From NCBI GenBank assembly GCA_025934595.1, contig JAICXU010000185.1, positions 1 to 6,597 on the forward strand: a stretch of 6,597 nucleotides of DNA. Direction: 5' to 3'. The notes under the pieces were generated by a model that made no database searches, was not told where the DNA came from, and saw only the letters and a program-made list of their open reading frames with translations. The DNA is from Polyangiaceae bacterium. Lineage in GTDB: Bacteria; Myxococcota_A; Polyangia; Polyangiales; Polyangiaceae. Positions 1 to 5,887 of this stretch are shown here, piece by piece; within the stretch, counting starts at the first letter, position 1, and the number at the start of each line of letters is the position of its first letter. The translations under genes were made by a program, and so were the position numbers.

Positions 1-27
1 AAATGCTCCCACCGGCGTAAAATTTCG

Positions 28-100
28 TGGAGCTGACGGGGATCGAACCCGTGACCTCATGCATGCCATGCATGCGCTCTCCCAGCTGAGCCACAGCCCC
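28..100 (-). tRNA. tRNA-Ala, anticodon GGC
   Basis: The minus strand folds into a complete 73-nt cloverleaf. It has a 7-bp acceptor stem (GGGGCTG with CAGCTCC), a D arm GCTC/GAGC with an 8-nt loop, an anticodon stem CATGC/GCATG, a 5-nt variable loop, and a T arm ACGGG-TTCGATC-CCCGT. The anticodon is GGC (window 65-67), which reads GCC/GCU alanine codons. The acceptor stem carries the G3:U70 wobble (positions 98 and 31), the main identity element for alanyl-tRNA synthetase. The anticodon loop has the A32-U38 combination known to be conserved in bacterial tRNA-Ala(GGC). CCA is not encoded; the bases after the A73 discriminator read CGA, so the tail would be added after transcription. The gene lies 71 bp downstream of the kinase gene on the same strand. 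Confidence 0.97.
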
Positions 101-131
101 TTTGCGAAAAGACCTTCGAAAAGAGGCGCTT

Positions 132-160
132 CAGATACAGCGGCGCGGGCCAGTTGTCTA
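132..160 (-). promoter_or_regulatory. Candidate sigma70-type promoter for tRNA-Ala
   Basis: Between the kinase stop and the tRNA, the minus strand reads TAGACA (160-155, 5/6 to the -35 consensus), a 17-bp spacer, then TATCTG (137-132, 4/6 to the -10). A G/C-rich discriminator containing GCGCC follows, as is common at stable-RNA promoters under stringent control. The predicted start near 125 would give a 5' leader of about 25 nt before the mature tRNA at 100. The leader region contains two copies of TCTTTTCG. The spacing and position are good, but the -10 match is only moderate and no rival sites were scored. Confidence 0.35.
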
Positions 161-171
161 GCGGCGCCTGC

Positions 172-2256
172 TCACGGCACGTCTTTCGCGCAGCGAAATC
201 CGGTGCTGATTTGCGCGGACGCGCGCGAAAGCGGGAGGCGGCTCGTCGTGCGTGCCGAGTTCGCGGAGTAGTCCCACGATCCGCCGCGAAGCACCCCGCG
301 TGAGCCCGTCGCAGGGACGAAGGGATCGGTGACGTCGCTCTTCGGATACGTCTCGTAGCCGTCGCCGACCCACTCCCAAACGTTGCCAGCCATGTCGAAT
401 GCGCCGACGGGCGAGCGGCCATCGGCGGTGGTGCCGACCTCCCACGTTCCCTTTCGCGCGCATGCGCCGGAGACGCCGCCGACGATCGCCATCCAGCACG
501 TCGTCGGTCTTGCGTTGCCCCATGGATACATGCGGCCGTCGGTGCCGCGCGCCGCGAGCTCCCATTCCGCTTCGGTGGGAAGACGTTTGCCGACCGACTT
601 GCAGTACGACGTCGCTTGATCTTGATCGATGCAGTTCACCGGATGCCGCGACGTTTCGAGATCGTCGCCTTGGTTGCATCCGCTGAAGATTTCTTTTTCG
701 CCGATCTTCAGATGATTTTTCGTGCACCCGCCGGCGCGCACGCACACCGCGTATTCGCCGGCGCGCACCTCCGTTTTGTCGAGGAAGAAGCCTTTCGAGA
801 TCGTGACTTTGTGCGCGGGTTTTTCGTTCGCTTCGTTCTGATCCGATCCCATCGTGAACGTGGCGGGCGCGACGTAGACCATGCCGTCGGGGGCGTCGGG
901 GATTTTCGCGGCGGCGTCTTGCGCGAACATCGGCAAGCTCGCATTGGTTCTGGCCGCGGCCGACGCGGAAGCGAGCGCGGCGGCGCGTGCTTCTGCGTTC
1001 GGATCGGACGAAGGTCCGAGCCACAAAAATGCGCAAGCTCCCGCCGACGCCAAGAGCGCGAGCCCGAGACCGATGCGGCCCATGAGCGCGCGTTGACGCT
1101 GCGATTCTTTTCTTCGTTCCGCTTCCGCGACGATGCCGTGCGCGTCGACGCTCGGCGGAGGCTTCACGCTCTTCGCTCGATCTCCGCCGACCTCCGGAAT
1201 GACCGCGACGAGGGCGTCCCAAAATTCTCCCGCGTTCTGATAGCGACGTTTCGGATCGACGGCGAGCGCGCGAAGCAGCACTTGCTCGACGTCGTCGGTC
1301 GTCGTCACGCCTTTCGCGCGCGGCGTAGGGCGATGCAAGAGATCGGCGGAGGCGACGTAATATTGTCCCGGCTCGTCACCTTCGAGCGCGTGCGCGGCGA
1401 TGCACGTCTCGACGAGGACGAGCGCGAGCGCGAACACGTCGGTCCAGGGCCCCGTCGTTCCGTATTTCTTGCTGAATTGCTCCGGCGCGCCGTATCGAGG
1501 CGTGAACGGATCGACGTCGTCGCCGTCGGGCGTCGTCGTGGCGAAATCCGAATGCGAATGGGCGCTGTCTCTTCGACGAAGCGCGGCCATCTGCGGACCC
1601 GCGAGCGCTTTTGCGATCCCGAAGTCCACGATCTTCAGCGTCGACCGACCACCGACGACGGCGAGGAGCAAGTTCGTCGGCTTGATGTCGCGATGCGCGA
1701 CGCCTTGTTGGTGCGCGACGGCGAGCGCACGTGCGGCGGGTGTGAGCAGCTTCACTGCTTCCGCGAGCGAGTAGCCTCCCTTGCCCGTGTCGATGCGATC
1801 TTCGATGAGGTCGGCGAGCGACGCGCCGTCGACCCATTCGAGCACCATATAAGGAGTCCACGTTCCATCCGGAGACGTAGCCTCGCCGACATCGAGCGCT
1901 TGCACGACGTCGGCCGTGGCGCGCGAAATCTGGTGCAAAATGCGGCCTTCCGCGAGGAACGTTTCGAGAAATGCTTTTTTTTGATCGGCCGAAACCCCTT
2001 CCGGCACTTTCAAACATTTGATCGCGACGAGCTCCGCGAGCCCTTTGTGCTTCGCGCGATAGACGACGCCGAAGCCGCCTTCGCCGACGACCGATTCGAC
2101 GGTGTATTTGTCGGCGATCGTTTCGCCGACCCATCCGAAGGGATCGTGATCGTCCTCGAGCTCGTCGGCCGTGAGCTCGACTTGTTCCGTAGGACGATCC
2201 GTGCGCAGGGTCGCCTGGCTCGCGGGCGCGCGTCCAGATCGGCTTCGCTCCGTCAC
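172..2256 (-). CDS. Transmembrane Ser/Thr protein kinase with C-terminal FGE-sulfatase-like domain
   Basis: This 694-aa protein is a Hanks-type (PknB-like) kinase. Residues ~49-353 hold the kinase domain: P-loop GEGGFGVV (58-65), ATP-anchoring Lys80 in VAIK, a candidate alpha-C Glu103, HRDIKPTN (188-195, catalytic Asp190, RD type), DFG (211-213) and APE (257-259). All catalytic residues are present, so it should be active in the cytoplasm. A basic stretch precedes a single membrane segment (~392-413) and an Ala-rich linker, putting the C-terminus in the periplasm. Residues ~456-691 form an SUMF1/FGE-type domain (PATFTMGS, RLPTEAEWELAARG, YPWGN, FDMAGNVWEW, RGGSW, GFRC). The two copper-binding cysteines that follow RGGSW in true FGE are Tyr and Ala here, so sulfatase activation is unlikely and a sensory or binding role is more probable. 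The start chosen is a GTG whose GTGA overlaps the upstream stop. An in-frame ATG at 2283 (overlap 31 bp) and a further upstream start at 2349 are possible but have no clear ribosome-binding site. Confidence 0.93.
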   Translation of the reverse strand: MTERSRSGRAPASQATLRTDRPTEQVELTADELEDDHDPFGWVGETIADKYTVESVVGEGGFGVVYRAKHKGLAELVAIKCLKVPEGVSADQKKAFLETFLAEGRILHQISRATADVVQALDVGEATSPDGTWTPYMVLEWVDGASLADLIEDRIDTGKGGYSLAEAVKLLTPAARALAVAHQQGVAHRDIKPTNLLLAVVGGRSTLKIVDFGIAKALAGPQMAALRRRDSAHSHSDFATTTPDGDDVDPFTPRYGAPEQFSKKYGTTGPWTDVFALALVLVETCIAAHALEGDEPGQYYVASADLLHRPTPRAKGVTTTDDVEQVLLRALAVDPKRRYQNAGEFWDALVAVIPEVGGDRAKSVKPPPSVDAHGIVAEAERRKESQRQRALMGRIGLGLALLASAGACAFLWLGPSSDPNAEARAAALASASAAARTNASLPMFAQDAAAKIPDAPDGMVYVAPATFTMGSDQNEANEKPAHKVTISKGFFLDKTEVRAGEYAVCVRAGGCTKNHLKIGEKEIFSGCNQGDDLETSRHPVNCIDQDQATSYCKSVGKRLPTEAEWELAARGTDGRMYPWGNARPTTCWMAIVGGVSGACARKGTWEVGTTADGRSPVGAFDMAGNVWEWVGDGYETYPKSDVTDPFVPATGSRGVLRGGSWDYSANSARTTSRLPLSRASAQISTGFRCAKDVP

Positions 2257-2819
2257 TTCGGCTGCACCAGCTCCACTTCCCATTGGACGGTGGCGTCTGC
2301 GCCGGCCCAGGGTGCGTACGTCAAATTCGAGAATGCTTGCACAACACACTTACCTGCAGGCTTGTCGGCCAAGCTCGAGTCGACCGAGGCGCTCTGCGAG
2401 TGGCCGTTGTGACCGAGAACGACGGTGACCGTCGTCTTGCCGAACGGACCCGTGGCTTTGCCGTCTGCGTCTTTCGCGCCACCGCAATTGCCTTTCACCT
2501 GACGCGCCGCGCGCTTCATCGTGATCTCGGCTTCGTTGTGCGGACCGGCCGTCGTGGTCGTCGCCGCGGTGGTGTCGGACGAGCCGCTCGACCCGGAAGA
2601 AGCGCCGCTCGATCCCGATGACGAATCTCCCGTGGAGCCCGAGCTACCGGAAGAAGAGGAGGAGCCGGTGGCGGTCGTCGACGACGAATCCCATTTCGGG
2701 GCTGCTTCGTCGTCCGTTTTCGGTTGCGACGACGCGTCGTCGGCTTGTTTTGGCGTGCCCCCGCAAGCAGCGAGCGCGAGCCCGATCGCGATGAACGCGA
2801 TCTGTTTCGAGGTGCGCAT
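2253..2819 (-). CDS. Lipoprotein with Ser/Gly tether and TonB/AgmX-like C-terminal domain
   Basis: The 188-aa product starts with a lipoprotein signal: basic MRTSKQ, a hydrophobic core and lipobox LAAC with acceptor Cys19 followed by Gly-Gly. Residues ~20-44 are polar and acidic. Residues ~45-90 are an almost pure Ser/Gly/Thr stretch, probably a flexible tether. Residues ~97-188 form a compact domain with the pattern GKTTVTVVLGHNG, SSLADKPAGKCVV and a closing VQWEVEL strand. It resembles the TonB-C/AgmX-PglI type domains common in myxobacterial envelope proteins. Cys112 and Cys158 could form a disulfide. No catalytic motif is seen. The TGA stop overlaps the GTG start of the kinase gene in GTGA, so the two are probably translationally coupled. 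No strong Shine-Dalgarno precedes the ATG. The lipoprotein call is firm; the domain assignment is from memory of the family and less certain. Confidence 0.88.
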   Translation of the reverse strand: MRTSKQIAFIAIGLALAACGGTPKQADDASSQPKTDDEAAPKWDSSSTTATGSSSSSGSSGSTGDSSSGSSGASSGSSGSSDTTAATTTTAGPHNEAEITMKRAARQVKGNCGGAKDADGKATGPFGKTTVTVVLGHNGHSQSASVDSSLADKPAGKCVVQAFSNLTYAPWAGADATVQWEVELVQPK

Positions 2820-2840
2820 GCCGAAGGGTTTAGCACGTTT

Positions 2841-3383
2841 TTACGGCGGGCAGCATTCGACCTGCGGACAGCTTCCACACCCTCCTTGCGTGACGACGGC
2901 GTCTCTCGGAACCCGGTAAATCGCGGTAAATGCGCTCGTCGGCGGAGGGGTGCCACCCATCTGCGAGCACGTGTGAAACACGATCGTGACGTGCCCCGGC
3001 GACGTGATCACGCCGACGAAACCTTCGTCGCCCTGACGGTCGACCACGGTGAAGGTGAGCTTCTCTTTCGTGAAATCGGTTTTGTCGAGAAACGCCGTCA
3101 CGCGGTCCGCGATCTTCGACGCGTTCGGATCATTCGCGGCGCCCGTGCTCGGCTCTCGCGCATTCGCGAGGAACGCTTTCGCGTCTTCGAGCGTGAGGAT
3201 GTCGGTGGTCTGTCGTGCCGCCGGGCCTTCGACTTGGTCCGAGTTGCCGACGAGCAAGCGGTCGACCTTCGTGTCGATCGTGGGATCGCTGCAACTCATG
3301 CCTTCCGCCGAGTTCGCCGGACGACACGAGAACGTGGACATGACGCCGCACAAAAAGGCGACGAGCGGAAACGCAGTTCGCAT
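2841..3383 (-). CDS. Exported protein of unknown function with Cys-rich C-terminal tail
   Basis: This is a 180-aa protein of no family I recognise. The N-terminus (MRTAFPLVAFLCGVMSTFSC) is a typical export signal. Cys20 might be a lipidated cysteine, but TFSC is a poor lipobox; signal peptidase I cleavage after PANS is another possibility. The body is a mixed alpha/beta-looking domain with a helical segment (ILTLEDAKAFLANA), a second helix around DRVTAFLDK, and beta-rich stretches (KLTFTVVDRQG, HVTIVFHTC, FTAIYRVP). The last 13 residues carry four cysteines (CGSCPQVECCPP), possibly for disulfides or metal binding. A GTG directly precedes the chosen ATG (to 3386), so the start is uncertain by one codon; neither has a clear Shine-Dalgarno. 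The gene ends 21 bp before the TonB-like lipoprotein gene and begins ~54 bp after the Cys-rich lipoprotein gene, so co-transcription is likely. Confidence 0.82.
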   Translation of the reverse strand: MRTAFPLVAFLCGVMSTFSCRPANSAEGMSCSDPTIDTKVDRLLVGNSDQVEGPAARQTTDILTLEDAKAFLANAREPSTGAANDPNASKIADRVTAFLDKTDFTKEKLTFTVVDRQGDEGFVGVITSPGHVTIVFHTCSQMGGTPPPTSAFTAIYRVPRDAVVTQGGCGSCPQVECCPP

Positions 3384-3437
3384 CACGGGCTAGACTCGCA
3401 CGCGAGCGGGTGTCTCGTCAGGCGACGCTCTCGGACT

Positions 3438-4148
3438 TCAATGTCCGCACGTGTTGGTGCACGTCGTGCCCGCCGCACATGTGTCCGACTTCCCGCCGCC
3501 GCAGTCGATCTTGCATGCGGCGATTCCCGAAGCGCCCGCGTCTGCGCCTTGGATCGTTCCCGCGTCCGTGTCGCCGCGTGTGCCCGCGTCGGCGACGACA
3601 CCGCACGTGACGTCGCACGTTCCGCTCCCCTGACAGCTCAACGTGCAACCGCCCTTCGGACAGGTCACGTTGCAGATGCTGTTGCCGGTGCACGTCACCG
3701 TGGATCCCGTATCGACGTCGACGTTGCACGTGCTGCCGCCTTCACACGTCACCATGCTGTTCGTGCCGGTCGTGAGCGTGCAAATGCTCGTGCCTCCGCA
3801 AGAAGACGTGCAGTTCGATTCGCACGTTCCGATACACGTCGACTGACCGTCGCATGTCGTCGTGCAACCGGTGCCGCATGTCGCGTTGCACGTGTTCTTC
3901 GAATCGCATTGGTACGTGACGTTGTTCGGGACGGGGCCCGACGCTGCGCCGTCGGCCTCGACTCCGCCGAAGTCGCACGTGCCGCCCGTGTTGCAGGTGC
4001 ATGTCGTGCCGGAGCAACTGCACGCGCCCGTGCAGCTCGCGCTCGGGGCGGGCGCATCGCTGCCTCCGCATGCGCTGAATACGGAAATGCAAATCGCGAG
4101 GGTGGCGAACGTTCCGACAAGAAGCGACGATGTGGACATGGGACGCAT
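3438..4148 (-). CDS. Cysteine-ladder lipoprotein, function unknown
   Basis: The product is 236 aa. The signal peptide ends in lipobox FSAC (Cys27) followed by GGSD, so it should be lipidated and placed in the envelope. The mature protein has about 31 cysteines (~13%). A first cluster spans residues ~39-58. A central region (~81-182) has Cys every 4-12 residues in a Ser/Thr/Gly/Asn background, with recurring units such as GGSTCNV, GNSICNVTC and GSGTCDVTC. A linker rich in Asp-Ala-Gly (~185-208) is followed by a second Cys cluster ending five residues after the last repeat-like unit. The spacing suggests a small disulfide-rich fold or beta-solenoid with stacked cysteines, but this is inference. 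Metal binding and adhesion are alternatives. The start at 4148 is favoured because GGAGG sits 7 nt upstream; the open frame runs further back (to 4349) but would overlap the dehydrogenase gene and put the signal peptide internally. Confidence 0.87.
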   Translation of the reverse strand: MRPMSTSSLLVGTFATLAICISVFSACGGSDAPAPSASCTGACSCSGTTCTCNTGGTCDFGGVEADGAASGPVPNNVTYQCDSKNTCNATCGTGCTTTCDGQSTCIGTCESNCTSSCGGTSICTLTTGTNSMVTCEGGSTCNVDVDTGSTVTCTGNSICNVTCPKGGCTLSCQGSGTCDVTCGVVADAGTRGDTDAGTIQGADAGASGIAACKIDCGGGKSDTCAAGTTCTNTCGH

Positions 4149-4155
4149 GGCACGA

Positions 4156-4160
4156 CCTCC
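4156..4160 (-). promoter_or_regulatory. Strong Shine-Dalgarno of the Cys-rich lipoprotein gene
   Basis: GGAGG on the minus strand with a 7-nt spacer to the ATG at 4148. It is the best ribosome-binding site in the window and decides the start in favour of the 236-aa form over longer in-frame alternatives. Confidence 0.8.
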
Positions 4161-4284
4161 AGACAAAAGAGTGGACGAAGGCCCACTATCGCACAGTCGT
4201 TCGCGGGGACGACGAGCAGGCACGAAACCGCATGCCCACCTCGTCGCCATCGAGCGTCGCTGGCGGAATCGTGGATGTTTTTTT
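4161..4284. other. Intergenic gap between dehydrogenase and Cys-rich lipoprotein genes
   Basis: This is the largest non-coding gap in the window (136 bp including the ribosome-binding site). On the minus strand the dehydrogenase TAA runs straight into a row of A residues (nine T on the plus strand, 4278-4286). I found no stable hairpin followed by a T tract in the reading direction, so no intrinsic terminator can be claimed. A GATAGT box near 4184-4189 resembles a -10 element, but no -35 stands at the right distance. A separate promoter for the lipoprotein genes is plausible from the gap size but is not demonstrated. Confidence 0.4.
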
Positions 4285-5835
4285 TTACAGAAAGGATTCG
4301 ATGAGCGCGCGGTCGCCCTGGATGGCGGTGCGTTGCATGTAGAATGCAAGCCCGCGCTTTCCGCCGAGCTCCTCGCCGCTGCCGGCGCGACCGGGGCCGC
4401 CGTGCACGAGCTGCGGAAGAACCGTGCCGGGCGGAACGGACTGTCCGACGATTTTCGTCGAGCCGATCGTTACGCGACCATGGAACGGAGCGATCGCCAA
4501 AACGGCTTCTTTTACGAAGGATTTGTCGTCGGCGTAGATGCTCGATACGAGACCGCCGCCGCCGCTGGCAACGAGACGAGCCGCGTCCTTCGCGCTGCCG
4601 TCGTACGGCATGATCGTCGCGACCGGGCCGAAGACCTCGTGATTGTGGACCGCGTCGCTCGGCGACGGCGCTGCGCAATGAAGCAACGTCGGTGCGACGA
4701 AGAATCCTTTTCCTTTCGTACCGCCGAGGGGCTCGATCGGATCGACGCCGCCGTGGACGATCTTCGAGCATGCAGCGAGCTTGCCGATACCGGCGCGCAC
4801 GTCGTCGAGCTGCTGTTTCGTCGCGACGGGCCCCATCGTCACGCTCTCGTGCGACGGGTCGCCGACCTTCACGTCGGAGAGACGCTCTTTCAATTTTTCG
4901 ATGACGGCTTCGACTTTTTCTTTCGGCACGTAGATGCGGCGAATGGCGGTGCACTTCTGACCGGTCTTCTGCGTCATGTCGCGCACGACGTCGCCGATGA
5001 AGAGATTCGTGAGCTCGCCGTCCTCGTCCGCGTCGGGACCGAGCACGGCGGCGTTCAAGCTGTCGGCTTCGACGTTCACGCGAATCGAATGCTCGCGCGC
5101 GGATTTTCCGCCGCGCAGCATCGCGCCCGTGGAGCCGGCGCCGGTGAACGCGAGCATGTCTTGTCCACCAACGTGATCGAGCAAATCGCCCGCGCTGCCG
5201 GCGACGAACGAGAGCGCGCCCTCGGGAAGCATTTTGCCTTCGACCAAAATCTCGACGATGCGATGCGCGACCACGCCGGTGCTCGTGGCGGGCTTGGTGA
5301 CGACGGGCACGCCCGCGAGAAGCGCGACGGCAGCTTTTTCGGCCAAGCCCCACGCGGGAAAATTGAATGCGTTCACGTGCACCGCGACGCCTTCACGGGG
5401 AACCCAAATATGCACGCCGAAGAGGCGCGCGCTTCTTCCGAGCTGAATGCCGGCTTCGTCGACGAGATGCGATTTGTCGCCCAGCGTCGCCGCCAGCTCC
5501 GCGTAGGCCGCGAGCGTTCCCGACGCGCCGTCGATGTCGAACTTCGCGTCGCTGCGCGTGTTGCCGCCGTTCATGATCGCGAGCTTGATGAGCTCGTCGC
5601 GATGCGCGTGAATGGCCTGGCTCATCGCCTTCACCATTTCGCCGCGCTCTTTGAAATTCATTTTGCGGAGATTTTTTCCGCCGGTCTCGCGCGCGTAAGC
5701 GAGCGCACCCTTGAAATCGAGCCCCTCGGTCGAGACCGTGGCCACGGCTTCTTCCGTCGAGGGATTCACGAGAGTGGCGGCTTTTCCCTTGCCGGAAATC
5801 CATGTATTCTGCAAGTAACTTTTCAGCTCGATCAT
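4285..5835 (-). CDS. boxD: CoA-linked semialdehyde dehydrogenase, BoxD/PaaZ-N family (probable 3,4-dehydroadipyl-CoA semialdehyde dehydrogenase)
   Basis: This 516-aa ALDH-superfamily enzyme is closest in pattern to the dehydrogenase half of PaaZ and to BoxD. Recognisable motifs include HVNAFNFPAWG with catalytic Asn158, TKPAT with Lys181, FTGAGSTG in the cofactor site, VEADSLN with general base Glu256, GQKCTAIRR with nucleophile Cys295, EVFGPVA, and the family tail LPQLVHGGPGRAGSGEELGG. Catalytic Glu and Cys fall at the same numbers as in E. coli PaaZ. The C-terminal MaoC-like oxepin-CoA hydrolase domain of PaaZ (~681 aa) is absent, and the length fits BoxD (~515 aa). In the box pathway this enzyme oxidises 3,4-dehydroadipyl-CoA semialdehyde, made by BoxC, with NADP+ in the cytoplasm. 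The BoxR-like gene 52 bp upstream supports this; a single-domain PaaZ-type enzyme cannot be excluded. The ATG at 5835 has AGAGG 6 nt upstream, while the in-frame upstream start at 5865 is a TTG. The enzyme class is certain; the exact substrate is inferred. Confidence 0.93.
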   Translation of the reverse strand: MIELKSYLQNTWISGKGKAATLVNPSTEEAVATVSTEGLDFKGALAYARETGGKNLRKMNFKERGEMVKAMSQAIHAHRDELIKLAIMNGGNTRSDAKFDIDGASGTLAAYAELAATLGDKSHLVDEAGIQLGRSARLFGVHIWVPREGVAVHVNAFNFPAWGLAEKAAVALLAGVPVVTKPATSTGVVAHRIVEILVEGKMLPEGALSFVAGSAGDLLDHVGGQDMLAFTGAGSTGAMLRGGKSAREHSIRVNVEADSLNAAVLGPDADEDGELTNLFIGDVVRDMTQKTGQKCTAIRRIYVPKEKVEAVIEKLKERLSDVKVGDPSHESVTMGPVATKQQLDDVRAGIGKLAACSKIVHGGVDPIEPLGGTKGKGFFVAPTLLHCAAPSPSDAVHNHEVFGPVATIMPYDGSAKDAARLVASGGGGLVSSIYADDKSFVKEAVLAIAPFHGRVTIGSTKIVGQSVPPGTVLPQLVHGGPGRAGSGEELGGKRGLAFYMQRTAIQGDRALIESFL

Positions 5836-5841
5836 GGCGCG

Positions 5842-5847
5842 CCTCTC
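5842..5847 (-). promoter_or_regulatory. Shine-Dalgarno of the dehydrogenase gene
   Basis: GAGAGG on the minus strand, 6 nt before the ATG at 5835. It supports the 516-aa start over the TTG at 5865. The 52-bp interval to the upstream regulator gene shows no other clear signal, so read-through from the regulator gene is likely. Confidence 0.65.
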
Positions 5848-5887
5848 GTACCACTCGCGGGGCAATTTACCAACGCGCAGGGCGAAG

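Noticed and set aside
158..1222. 354-codon minus-strand frame overlapping the FGE-like region
   Set aside because: An Arg-rich frame-shifted reading of the kinase gene; the FGE-like domain lies in the other frame.
616..2412. 598-codon open frame on the plus strand opposite the kinase gene
   Set aside because: Its product is Arg/Asp-rich with no domain, and it runs antisense to a kinase with all motifs intact. It results from strong G/C bias at third codon positions removing stops from the opposite strand.
3387..3437. Short inverted repeat (CTCG-CGTG-CGAG) between two exported-protein genes, considered as a terminator or operator
   Set aside because: Only four paired bases and no T tract; not better than chance in GC-rich DNA.
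3441..4060. Recurrent short DNA words (e.g. TTGCACGTG, GTGCACGT) considered as a repeat array
   Set aside because: They follow the Cys/Thr/Val codons of the Cys-rich protein and have no constant repeat or spacer length, so they are protein-level repetition rather than CRISPR-like repeats.
4271..4290. Run of nine T on the plus strand next to the dehydrogenase stop, considered as a terminator tract
   Set aside because: On the coding strand it is a run of A, not T, directly after the stop, and no GC-rich hairpin precedes a T run in the reading direction.
2724..4304. 526-codon plus-strand frame across the three exported-protein genes
   Set aside because: It is antisense to genes with clear signal peptides; the product is Arg/Ala-rich with no domain, as expected from base composition.
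3749..5353. 534-codon open frame on the minus strand in another frame
   Set aside because: It is out of frame with the dehydrogenase and Cys-rich lipoprotein, which are both well supported, and its product is extremely Arg-rich.
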